NCBI GenBank assembly: GCA_043747295.1
Contig: JAYTPK010000244.1
Location: 1 to 21,135 of the forward strand
DNA: 21,135 bases
Direction: 5' to 3'
From: JAAFIP01 sp043747295
Lineage (GTDB): Bacteria > Pseudomonadota > Gammaproteobacteria > Burkholderiales > Burkholderiaceae_C
Positions 1 to 6,546 of the stretch are shown in pieces. Position 1 is the first letter of the stretch. Each line of letters starts with the position of its first letter. The position numbers and the translations under genes were made by a program. The notes beneath the pieces are model-generated. The model ran no database searches and was not told the DNA's origin. It saw only the letters and a program-made list of their open reading frames with translations.

Positions 1-25
1 CGCCAGTTGTGTCATGACGGGATAT

Positions 26-47
26 ACCGGTTTAATGAAAAACCGGT
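26..47. other. Perfect 8-bp hairpin in left-edge intergenic sequence
   Basis: The arms accggttt (26-33) and aaaccggt (40-47) pair perfectly around a 6-base loop. No T-run follows on either strand, so it is not a convincing intrinsic terminator. The rest of 1-191 holds no gene I can support beyond the degenerate repeat listed separately. Confidence 0.4.
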
Positions 48-111
48 GCTTTAAGCGTACTATTTTCGAGATGGTTTTAATGCTTTGAAGCCGTAAATAA
101 GGCTCAAGCAG

Positions 112-132
112 ATACTAAATTTATAGCGCAAG
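112..132 (-). repeat. Possible degenerate copy of the 46-bp dispersed repeat
   Basis: Read on the minus strand this stretch contains gctataaatttagtat, which matches the tail of the copy at 10019-10064 (gctattaaattgatagtat) if two small gaps are allowed. The diagnostic end tgtagtccaagtat is missing. It lies 60-80 bases past the stop of the metallopeptidase gene. The match is weak and could be chance in A+T-rich DNA. Confidence 0.25.
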
Positions 133-191
133 CTACCTGCATTAGCGGTGTGCAAACGCTGTATTTAAAAAAGCAGCGATGCCAGCACCTA

Positions 192-1256
192 CTATTCCCA
201 GCGCGGCAGCGCATCATCCTTCAACTGCCCACGCAACTGCGCATAGTCGGGCATGATGGATTCCACTGTGCTCCAAAAGCGCGGGCTGTGGTCCATCACG
301 CGCAGGTGGGACAGCTCGTGTACTACCACGTAGTCGATCACACTCATGCGGAAATGCACCAAGCGCCAGTTCAGGCGGATAGAGCCGTCGGACTTGGCGG
401 TGCCCCAGCGGGTGCCAGCGCTGCTCAGGCTCAGCTTGGTCCACTGCACTTTAAGTTGTGGCGCGTATAAATTTAAGCGCTCTTCAAAAATGCGTTTGGC
501 TTGGCGCATAAGCCAGGCTTGCACGGCATCGCGGATGCGCTCAGGCGCGGCGTCTTGGGGCAGGCTGATATGCAGCGTGAGACGCGGCACGCCGGGTAAC
601 GAGGCATTGGTGGCCTGCGCGTCAGTGTGCAACTGGGCTTGGCCGTCAGCAGACTGGCCGCGTTGCGAACCCGCAGCACGCACTAAGCCGGACGATGTGT
701 ACAGATGCCTTGGGTCAATCACCACGATCACTTGCTCACCCATAAGCGGGATCAACGTGCCGTCTTTCCACTCAATGCGGTTGCTTGCCAGCTTGCCTTG
801 CCGCTCGCGTGATTCTTGCAGCTTGGCCACAATCCATTTGGACTTTTCTTGTACGGCTTTGTCAATTTCGTACAGCGGCACCCAGCGCGGTGCGCTGACC
901 GTTAGGCCGTCCGCACCTACGCTAAAACCTATCGTTTTGCGTTTACCGCGTTTGAGTTCAAAGGCAACAATGCTGGTGTCTAGTCGCGCCTCGCGGTTGG
1001 CATGCGGGTGGGCAAATGCAGCTGGGCGCATGACAGAGGCAATAGGCTCTGCTGGTGTCTCTGGTTTAAGTTCCGCATTTGCTATATTTTCTATAGCTGG
1101 TTGCGCAGTAAATACTTGGACTACAGGCTGTTTTTGTTGTAAAACTGCCGTCGTAGGTGGTATTGCAGGTGGTATTGCAGATGGTGTCGCAGGTCGTATA
1201 GCAGGCGGTTCTGCAAACAAATCCAGCGTGAGTTGTAAAAATCCGCGCAAGGTCAT
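192..1256 (-). CDS. YgjP-like (DUF45) zinc metallopeptidase with a proline-rich N-terminal extension
   Basis: The protein has 354 residues. The C-terminal domain carries the zinc peptidase signature HELSH at residues 313-317 (H313 and H317 as ligands, E314 as catalytic base) followed by DH at 322-323 and SPRFW, the pattern of the YgjP/DUF45 family related to SprT and M48 peptidases. No signal peptide or membrane segment is visible, so it is probably cytoplasmic; substrates of this family are unknown. Residues 1-100 are a poorly conserved extension. It contains five proline-alanine tetrapeptide repeats (about residues 13-33) and a dispersed repeat encoding VVQV (from residue 45). The start overlaps the plsC stop as ATGA, implying translational coupling; it is the last gene of the operon. 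Family assignment is firm, biological role is not. Confidence 0.9.
   Translation of the reverse strand: MTLRGFLQLTLDLFAEPPAIRPATPSAIPPAIPPTTAVLQQKQPVVQVFTAQPAIENIANAELKPETPAEPIASVMRPAAFAHPHANREARLDTSIVAFELKRGKRKTIGFSVGADGLTVSAPRWVPLYEIDKAVQEKSKWIVAKLQESRERQGKLASNRIEWKDGTLIPLMGEQVIVVIDPRHLYTSSGLVRAAGSQRGQSADGQAQLHTDAQATNASLPGVPRLTLHISLPQDAAPERIRDAVQAWLMRQAKRIFEERLNLYAPQLKVQWTKLSLSSAGTRWGTAKSDGSIRLNWRLVHFRMSVIDYVVVHELSHLRVMDHSPRFWSTVESIMPDYAQLRGQLKDDALPRWE
1080..1125 (-). repeat. 46-bp dispersed repeat, copy A, inside the metallopeptidase gene
   Basis: On the minus strand it begins tgtagtccaagtat and ends in gcta/tagc-type inverted arms (gctata and tatagc here, a perfect 6-bp pair). It aligns without gaps to copy B (7774-7819, 32 of 46 identical by eye) and copy C (10019-10064). 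It is read as codons beginning V45-V-Q-V, in the same frame as copy B in lnt. Confidence 0.75.
1159..1218 (-). repeat. Five tandem 12-bp units encoding a Pro-Ala tetrapeptide repeat
   Basis: Five successive 12-base units occur at 1159, 1171, 1183, 1195 and 1207; the first two are ggtattgcaggt and ggtattgcagat, and the others are diverged. In the metallopeptidase frame they encode units of the form xPPA (for example IPPA, TPSA, IRPA). Because the unit is a multiple of three, gain or loss of copies would keep the frame. Confidence 0.7.
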
Positions 1257-2008
1257 GGTGCAGCCTGGTACGCCTGTGGGTCTATCTCGCGCATGGTGGC
1301 TTCTATCCAGGTTTGCACTTCTAGCAACAGTTCATCAGGCTGGCGGCCTATGCTGGAAATCGGTTTGCCAATCACCACGTCTACCACACCGGGTGTTTTG
1401 ATAAACCCTTTGCGGGGCCACCGGCGCGCTGCGTTGACCGCAATGGGCACCACGGGGCGACCAGTCTCGCAGGCCAGGCGCGTGCCGCCGCTTTTGTAGT
1501 TGCCCATCTGGCCGCGGGGAATGCGCGTGCCCTCGGGAAACATGATGACCCACACGCCACGGCCCATCAAGCGCTTGCCTTGCTGCACCACTTTGGCAAA
1601 AGCCTCGTTACGTTTGCTGCGGTCAATGTGGATCATGTCCATGCGCGCCATCGACCAGCCAAAAAAGGGCACATACAACAGCTCGCGCTTGAACACATAG
1701 GCCAAAGGGTGCGGCATGATGGTAGGCAACAAAAACGTTTCTAGCGTAGATTGGTGTTTACACAGCAGCACTGCGCCCTCTTGCTCGCCTTGGGGCAGGT
1801 TCTCCAGGCCCACAACGTTGTACTGCACGCCGCAAATTTTGGTCAGCCCCCACATCGCCGTGCTCAGCCAGCCTGCGCACATCCAGTACATGCGCGTGGG
1901 GCTGACAAAAATCGACAAAATAATAACTACGGTGGCCCAAGGTATCACCGTCAAAATCATCCACAACATGTGCAAACAAGAGCGGATAAAAGCGATGAAG
2001 TTATGCAT
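1253..2008 (-). CDS. plsC: 1-acyl-sn-glycerol-3-phosphate acyltransferase
   Basis: This enzyme moves an acyl group to position 2 of lysophosphatidic acid, giving phosphatidic acid at the inner membrane. The acyltransferase motif I is KHQSTLE, with H85 and E90 (an HX4E form rather than the textbook HX4D, which is common in proteobacterial members). Motif III is FPEGTR with E159, followed by VPIAVN, the motif IV type. A hydrophobic N-terminal segment (about residues 8-33) fits membrane attachment. I chose the ATG at 2008 (251 residues), ten bases after the gmhB stop, because the N-terminus then looks like relatives (FIxxIRSxLHMLWM style). An ATG at 2068 would add 20 residues but overlap gmhB by 50 bases. 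Its stop overlaps the next gene as ATGA. Confidence 0.88.
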   Translation of the reverse strand: MHNFIAFIRSCLHMLWMILTVIPWATVVIILSIFVSPTRMYWMCAGWLSTAMWGLTKICGVQYNVVGLENLPQGEQEGAVLLCKHQSTLETFLLPTIMPHPLAYVFKRELLYVPFFGWSMARMDMIHIDRSKRNEAFAKVVQQGKRLMGRGVWVIMFPEGTRIPRGQMGNYKSGGTRLACETGRPVVPIAVNAARRWPRKGFIKTPGVVDVVIGKPISSIGRQPDELLLEVQTWIEATMREIDPQAYQAAP

Positions 2009-2018
2009 GGGGATAAAG

Positions 2019-2573
2019 CTACTCAGCCAAAGCCAAAACAAAATCGGCAAATGCAGCCAAATCCGCATGCACCTGCGTACCTGCTGGGAAGTCAGCAGGC
2101 TGGGTATTGTATTTAGCGCCCTTGCCCGTTAACACCAAATGCGGTGTACAGCCCACCTTGGCTGCGGCTTGCAAGTCACGCAGGCTGTCGCCCACTGTGT
2201 GCACCTTTTGCACGCTAGCCATGTCGATACCGTAACGGTCTAAAATTTGTTCAAACAAACCTGGCAATGGTTTGCGGCACTGGCAATTTTCATCAGGTGT
2301 GTGCGGGCAATAAAACACGCCATCCATCTTGCCGCCCTGCGCTGCCAGCAACTTGTACATTTTGCTGTGCATCGCGTTAAGCGCCGCCACATCAAACAAG
2401 CCCCGCCCTAGCCCCGACTGGTTAGACGCCACCACCACATGCCAGCCTGCATGGTTAAGCCGCGCAATGGCTTCCAACGCACCGGGCAACGGCACCCACT
2501 CATCAGCTGACTTGATAAAGTCATCACGGTCTTCGTTGATCGTACCGTCGCGGTCTAGGATGATGAGTTTCAT
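2019..2573 (-). CDS. gmhB: D-glycero-beta-D-manno-heptose 1,7-bisphosphate 7-phosphatase
   Basis: This HAD-superfamily phosphatase makes heptose 1-phosphate for the ADP-heptose of the LPS inner core. The nucleophile motif is LDRDGTIN with D7 and D9. The family-specific zinc loop is C89-P-H91 ... C97-Q-C99. The late acidic motif is VGDS (D129), and SNQSG at 50-54 is motif II. The 184-residue length is normal. The ATG at 2573 overlaps the stop of the upstream nucleotidyltransferase gene as ATGA; an in-frame upstream start at 2606 would add only a glycine/proline-rich tail and a larger overlap, so I reject it. In related genomes this gene commonly sits directly after glyS and before plsC; here an extra two-gene module intervenes. 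Confidence 0.93.
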   Translation of the reverse strand: MKLIILDRDGTINEDRDDFIKSADEWVPLPGALEAIARLNHAGWHVVVASNQSGLGRGLFDVAALNAMHSKMYKLLAAQGGKMDGVFYCPHTPDENCQCRKPLPGLFEQILDRYGIDMASVQKVHTVGDSLRDLQAAAKVGCTPHLVLTGKGAKYNTQPADFPAGTQVHADLAAFADFVLALAE

Positions 2574-3097
2574 AGGCCCGCCTCCTGCGCGCGGCGCTGA
2601 GCCCATTGGGTGATATGTGGCACGGGGTATTTTGTAGCATCTAGTATATCGATACGCTGCAGCAGTTCTTTTAAAACAACATGCTTGTCCTGCAAAAGAA
2701 TACGCACAAAGTCAGCGTCCTTGTCACGCCCAGCAACGCACTTGGAAACACAGAGATCATGTATCTCGGGACAAGTAACCGTTAAATCACCGAAGTAATG
2801 CAGGGTTGCACGACTTATCCAGTCCGCTGGCATCACAGCAGTTTCAGGGCTCACACCATCGGCGTGGTACCCGTGCGTTTCATGAAACATCGACAATGCA
2901 CCAATAGCGCCGTCAATTGCGTCGGCCTTGTCTGGCGCTAGCGCAGGGTATAAATCTATCTCATCTGAAAGAGTGAGCCTTTGATCTGGTGATTCAATTG
3001 CAAGAAGTAATGCTTGGCTACCAACTACGACGAACGATTTTTCTCCAGAAATTTCTGCTGACGCCCGCAAAACATGGAGTAGTTGCGATAGTTTCAT
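2570..3097 (-). CDS. Nucleotidyltransferase-fold protein (DUF6036-like), toxin-like partner of a two-gene module
   Basis: The 175-residue protein has the minimal nucleotidyltransferase signature: VVVGSQALL (G26, S27) and then, about 20 residues on, SDEIDLYP with E46 and D48 as the acidic pair (ExD rather than DxD). Later conserved-looking blocks are FHETHGYHADGV (71-82) and HDLCVSKCVAGRDKD (113-127), which I recognise from a widespread family of uncharacterised nucleotidyltransferases always seen beside a small protein like the upstream gene. The start overlaps that partner's stop as ATGA. Relatives in the AbiEii/MNT group are toxins acting on tRNA or on partner proteins; whether this one is a toxin is inference. 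Codon use is more A+T-rich than in lnt or corC, suggesting acquisition. Confidence 0.75.
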   Translation of the reverse strand: MKLSQLLHVLRASAEISGEKSFVVVGSQALLLAIESPDQRLTLSDEIDLYPALAPDKADAIDGAIGALSMFHETHGYHADGVSPETAVMPADWISRATLHYFGDLTVTCPEIHDLCVSKCVAGRDKDADFVRILLQDKHVVLKELLQRIDILDATKYPVPHITQWAQRRAQEAGL

Positions 3098-3411
3098 ACC
3101 GCCATAGCCTTGCGACGAATTTGCATGCGCTCTTCTTCAGACAATACAAAACCCAATGGAGACATGCTGCGAATAGTCGCAGCACTGTCAGAATCAATAC
3201 AGACAGTTTTTTCTATTTCGTCAACGCCACTGCCCAGCATACGCCTCCAAGCGTCACGATAAACTTGTCCAAAACCAGAAATTCCTTGGGATTCCCAACG
3301 ATTCAATACATCCACAGCCTTGATTAGATTTTCAGGATGCGCACGCAAGCGATTCACCGCAACTTGGTGGAAAGCCAAGGTGAACTGTTCAATTTGTCGC
3401 TGCGTAGGCAT
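3094..3411 (-). CDS. Small conserved protein paired with the nucleotidyltransferase (antitoxin-like)
   Basis: A 105-residue protein, predicted largely helical, with no signal peptide or membrane segment. Features resembling its family are the N-terminal block VAVNRLRAHPENLIKA (17-32), the central RWESQG and YRDAWRRML (51-59), and the end RSMSPLGFVLSEEER (80-95). I know this pattern only as a companion of the downstream nucleotidyltransferase type; no DNA-binding helix-turn-helix is evident. The gene begins 24 bases after the glyS stop without a strong Shine-Dalgarno sequence, and ends in an ATGA overlap with its partner. The small-then-large order and tight coupling fit an antitoxin-toxin arrangement, but function is unproven. 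Confidence 0.7.
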   Translation of the reverse strand: MPTQRQIEQFTLAFHQVAVNRLRAHPENLIKAVDVLNRWESQGISGFGQVYRDAWRRMLGSGVDEIEKTVCIDSDSAATIRSMSPLGFVLSEEERMQIRRKAMAV

Positions 3412-3435
3412 GACTCAATTATGAATTGCAACGGC

Positions 3436-5586
3436 TTAACTTGCCAGCTTAGACAAATCAGCCACGCGGTTCATCGCCTGATGCAAGGTAGCTAGCAAGC
3501 CCAGTCGGTTAGCTTTGAGCGCGGGGTCTTCAGCGTTAACCATGACTTTGTCGAAGAAAGCGTCGACTGGGTCTTTGAGTGCAGCCAACGTTAGCAAATT
3601 GGCAGTGTAATCGCCATCAGCCCAAGCTTTGTCTGCTTTAGTTGATATTGATTTAATAGCGATATGTAACGCCTTTTCTTCGTCTACTTGTAATAAGGCC
3701 GGGTTGACTTTGGCTTCTACTGCGCCATCTGCTTTCTTCAGGATGTTGCCGACGCGTTTGTTGGCGGCGGCCAGGGCAGGCGCCTCGGGCAGCGCTCTAA
3801 ATGACTTAACCGCTTTTAGCCTAGGTAAAAGCAACTGCGGCACTACTGGGCGCAGCGATAACACCGATTCAATTTCTTCTGCGCTGTATCCGTAGCTAGT
3901 CAAGTAACCGCTTATGCGGTCAAGCATAAATCCAAACAGCAATGTAACTGTTTGCCCATATTCCGGCTTGGTTGAATCGACGAATCGTGAGATTGCCAAA
4001 TGACACCAATGATCTAAGTTCACATGCTGGGCATTCTCAGCGCTGACAGCTTCGGCTGCAATTCGTATTACGCCTAGTGCATGCCTGCGAAGTGCGTACG
4101 GATCCTTTTCTCCTGTCGGAACTTGTCCAATAAAAAATAACCCTCCAAGAGTCTCTAATTTATCGGCAAGAGCGACTACTACACCTACCATATTACGAGG
4201 AACAGTGTCGCCTGCAAAACGTGGCTTGTAGTGGTCTTCAATCGCACTGGCTACATCATCGGTCAGCCCATCATGGCGGGCATAGTAGCCGCCCATGATG
4301 CCCTGCAGCTCAGGAAACTCGCCCACCATGTCGGTAAGTAAATCAGTTTTAGCCAAGCGCGCAGCAGATTCAGCTTGCTTGGCTAGCAGGTCACCGCCCA
4401 GCTGCTGGCCTATGGCTTTGGCGATTGCGCACACGCGCTGCATGCGTTCGCCTTGGGTGCCCAGCTTGTTGTGATAAACAACTTTATTCAAACCCTCAAC
4501 GCGCGACTCTAAAGACTTTTTCCGGTCTTGGTCAAAGAAGAATTTAGCATCTGCCAAGCGCGGGCGCACGACGCGCTCGTTGCCTTGGATGACTGCGCTG
4601 GCGTCAAGTGGGCTGATGTTACTGACCACTAGAAACTTGTTGGTCAGCTTGCCGCTGTCATCTAACAACGGAAAGTACTTTTGATTTGCCTTCATGGTCA
4701 AAATCAAGCACTCTTGCGGCACGGCGAGATATTCGGCTTCAAACTCGCAAATTAAAACGTTAGGCCGCTCGACCAGCGCGGTAACTTCGTCTAACAACGC
4801 ATCGTCTTCAATCGCGCGTGCACCGCTGCCCACCTTGGCAGCAGCCGCCGCTAGCTGCTTAACAATTTCGGCGCGGCGCTCGGCAAAGCTGGCAATCACC
4901 GCGCCCTGCTCGCGCAATGTGGCGGCATAGCTGTCAGCATGCGCGATAACTACAGGCGACACTGCTGCTTCAAAACGATGGCCCTGCGTACTGTTGCCCG
5001 CCTTGAGCCCCAGCGCTTCAATAGCCACGACATCGCTGCCATGCAGCGCCACTAAACCGTGGGCAGGGCGCACAAAGCTGACCGATGTCCAGCCGGGCAT
5101 CTCGCTGCCCGCCCCTAGCTGGTAGGACATGACTTTGGGAATCGGCAGCTTGGCAATAGCAGCAGCCAAAGCCGCATTCAAGGCAACCGTCAAAGTTGCG
5201 CCTTGCTGCGTTGACGCGTAAAACAGCGCCTCGGCTTTACCGTCCATCACGCGCTTTAAAGTCCCCACGGCAGATGCATCAGCCCCCAGCGCTTGCAGCT
5301 TTTTTAGCAACGCAGGCGATGCGTTGCCCGCAGCGTCTAAGCCAACCGCCACAGGCATGAGCTTTTGCGACACCGCTTTGTCAGCGCCTTGCGCAGCTAC
5401 ACGCGTGATGTGCGCGGCCAAGCGTCGCGGTGATGCAAACGCCGTCAATACAGAATCAGCACCGCACAGGCCTTGAGCTTTGAGCTGCTCATGCAGCACA
5501 CCGGCAAAAGCATCGCCTAGCTTCTTCAAAGCCTTGGGCGGCAGCTCTTCAACAAACAATTCAACGAGTAGATTTTTAGTTGTCAT
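3436..5586 (-). CDS. glyS: Glycyl-tRNA synthetase beta subunit
   Basis: The beta chain of the bacterial alpha2beta2 glycyl-tRNA synthetase, which supplies tRNA recognition and part of catalysis. It starts with the family hallmark NLLVELFVEELPPKALKKLG, and further recognisable blocks include MKANQKYFPLLD, NFLVVSN-type (NKFLVVSNI), DAKFFFDQDRKK and FFDKVMVNAEDPALKANRLGLL near the C-terminus (anticodon-binding-like domain). At 716 residues it is full length. The ATG at 5586 lies 8 bases after the glyQ stop; an in-frame TTG at 5598 overlapping glyQ is less likely. The 3' third (roughly 3600-4240) is poorer in G+C (about 47 percent over 3841-4200 by hand count) than the 5' part, where single lines reach above 60 percent. 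Confidence 0.97.
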   Translation of the reverse strand: MTTKNLLVELFVEELPPKALKKLGDAFAGVLHEQLKAQGLCGADSVLTAFASPRRLAAHITRVAAQGADKAVSQKLMPVAVGLDAAGNASPALLKKLQALGADASAVGTLKRVMDGKAEALFYASTQQGATLTVALNAALAAAIAKLPIPKVMSYQLGAGSEMPGWTSVSFVRPAHGLVALHGSDVVAIEALGLKAGNSTQGHRFEAAVSPVVIAHADSYAATLREQGAVIASFAERRAEIVKQLAAAAAKVGSGARAIEDDALLDEVTALVERPNVLICEFEAEYLAVPQECLILTMKANQKYFPLLDDSGKLTNKFLVVSNISPLDASAVIQGNERVVRPRLADAKFFFDQDRKKSLESRVEGLNKVVYHNKLGTQGERMQRVCAIAKAIGQQLGGDLLAKQAESAARLAKTDLLTDMVGEFPELQGIMGGYYARHDGLTDDVASAIEDHYKPRFAGDTVPRNMVGVVVALADKLETLGGLFFIGQVPTGEKDPYALRRHALGVIRIAAEAVSAENAQHVNLDHWCHLAISRFVDSTKPEYGQTVTLLFGFMLDRISGYLTSYGYSAEEIESVLSLRPVVPQLLLPRLKAVKSFRALPEAPALAAANKRVGNILKKADGAVEAKVNPALLQVDEEKALHIAIKSISTKADKAWADGDYTANLLTLAALKDPVDAFFDKVMVNAEDPALKANRLGLLATLHQAMNRVADLSKLAS
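3642..3667 (-). repeat. Possible partial copy of the dispersed repeat inside glyS
   Basis: On the minus strand this contains atcgctattaaatcaatatc, close to atagctattaaattgatagt of the copy at 10019-10064, and in the glyS frame it reads HIAIKSIST. The first half of the repeat, with tgtagtccaagtat, is absent and glyS has normal length here, so this may be convergence. Confidence 0.25.
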
Positions 5587-5594
5587 GACGAATT

Positions 5595-6500
5595 TCAAGC
5601 GGCTTTCTTAGGCATCTGCTCAACCCATTCGCGCGGGGCCATGGGAAAGCCCAAGCGTTCGCGGCTGTCGTAGTAGCTTTGCGCCACGCTGCGCGATATG
5701 TTGCGGATGCGGCCAATGTAGGCGGCGCGCTCGGTCACGCTAATGGCGCCGCGTGCGTCCAGCAGGTTAAAGCTGTGCGCGGCCTTGAGCACTTGCTCAT
5801 ACGCAGGCAGCGCAAGTTGCTGCTCTATCAAATATTTGGCTTGCTTTTCATGCGCCGCAAAAGCAGTAAATAAAAACTCGGCATCGCTATGTTCAAAGTT
5901 ATAGGTTGATTGCTCGACCTCGTTTTGCTTGTAAACGTCGCCGTACGACAAACCTTCGGTCCACTTGAGGTTGTAGACGTTGTCCACGCCTTGCAGGTAC
6001 ATGGCCAGGCGCTCCAGGCCATAGGTAATCTCGCCGGTGATGGGCTTGCAGTCGATGCCGCCGACTTGCTGAAAATAGGTGAACTGCGTGACTTCCATGC
6101 CGTTGAGCCACACCTCCCAGCCCAGGCCCCATGCGCCGAGGGTGGGGTTTTCCCAATCGTCTTCGACAAAGCGAATGTCGTTCTTTTTTAAATCAAAACC
6201 CAGCGCTTCGAGTGAGCCTAAATACAACTCCAAAATATTAGCGGGCGCAGGCTTGAGCACGACTTGGTATTGGTAGTAGTGCTGCAAACGGTTGGGGTTC
6301 TCGCCATAGCGGCCGTCTTTCGGGCGACGGCTGGGCTGCACGTAGGCAGCCTTCCACGGCTCGGGGCCAAGTGCTCTTAAAAACGTAGCGGTGTGCGATG
6401 TGCCCGCACCCACTTCCATGTCGTACGGCTGCAGCAGCGCGCAGCCTTGTTTGGCCCAGTAGGACTGTAGGGTAAGGATAATGTCTTGAAAACTCAGCAT
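5595..6500 (-). CDS. glyQ: Glycyl-tRNA synthetase alpha subunit
   Basis: The catalytic alpha chain of the alpha2beta2 glycyl-tRNA synthetase, a class II enzyme that activates glycine with ATP. The N-terminus MLSFQDIILTLQSYWAKQGC and blocks GAGTSHTATFLRALGPEPW, YVQPSRRPKDGRYGENPNR (class II motif 2 region), and GIDCKPITGEITYGLERLAM (motif 3 region) are diagnostic. The 301-residue length is standard. It begins 46 bases after lnt, with a small hairpin in the gap, and glyS follows within 8 bases of its stop. No T-box or other leader is visible, as expected for this group. Confidence 0.98.
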   Translation of the reverse strand: MLSFQDIILTLQSYWAKQGCALLQPYDMEVGAGTSHTATFLRALGPEPWKAAYVQPSRRPKDGRYGENPNRLQHYYQYQVVLKPAPANILELYLGSLEALGFDLKKNDIRFVEDDWENPTLGAWGLGWEVWLNGMEVTQFTYFQQVGGIDCKPITGEITYGLERLAMYLQGVDNVYNLKWTEGLSYGDVYKQNEVEQSTYNFEHSDAEFLFTAFAAHEKQAKYLIEQQLALPAYEQVLKAAHSFNLLDARGAISVTERAAYIGRIRNISRSVAQSYYDSRERLGFPMAPREWVEQMPKKAA

Positions 6501-6520
6501 GATGGTCTATTTTAGCGGTT

Positions 6521-6540
6521 GGCCTTGCTTGCCCAAGGCC
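6521..6540 (-). other. 7-bp hairpin in the lnt-glyQ gap
   Basis: The arms ggccttg and caaggcc pair perfectly around 6 bases, starting 6 bases after the lnt stop on the minus strand. The sequence after it (aaccgctaaaatag) lacks a T-run, so it is more likely an mRNA-stability or pausing element than a terminator. Confidence 0.4.
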
Positions 6541-6546
6541 GCAGTG

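Noticed and set aside
1..54. Possible C-terminus of a plus-strand gene entering from the left (open from base 1 to a TAA at 52-54)
   Set aside because: Only 17 codons with no recognisable motif; another frame is also open, so coding cannot be supported.
346..1401. Long plus-strand open frame (351 codons) opposite the metallopeptidase and plsC
   Set aside because: It lies antisense to two well-recognised genes, has no recognisable domain, and its length is explained by the codon bias of the real strand.
2009..2068. Longer plsC start at 2068
   Set aside because: It would overlap gmhB by 50 bases and add residues unlike relatives; the start at 2008 fits the gap after the gmhB stop.
6501..6546. 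Riboswitch or T-box leader ahead of glyQ
   Set aside because: The gap is only 46 bases, far too short; it contains just one small hairpin.
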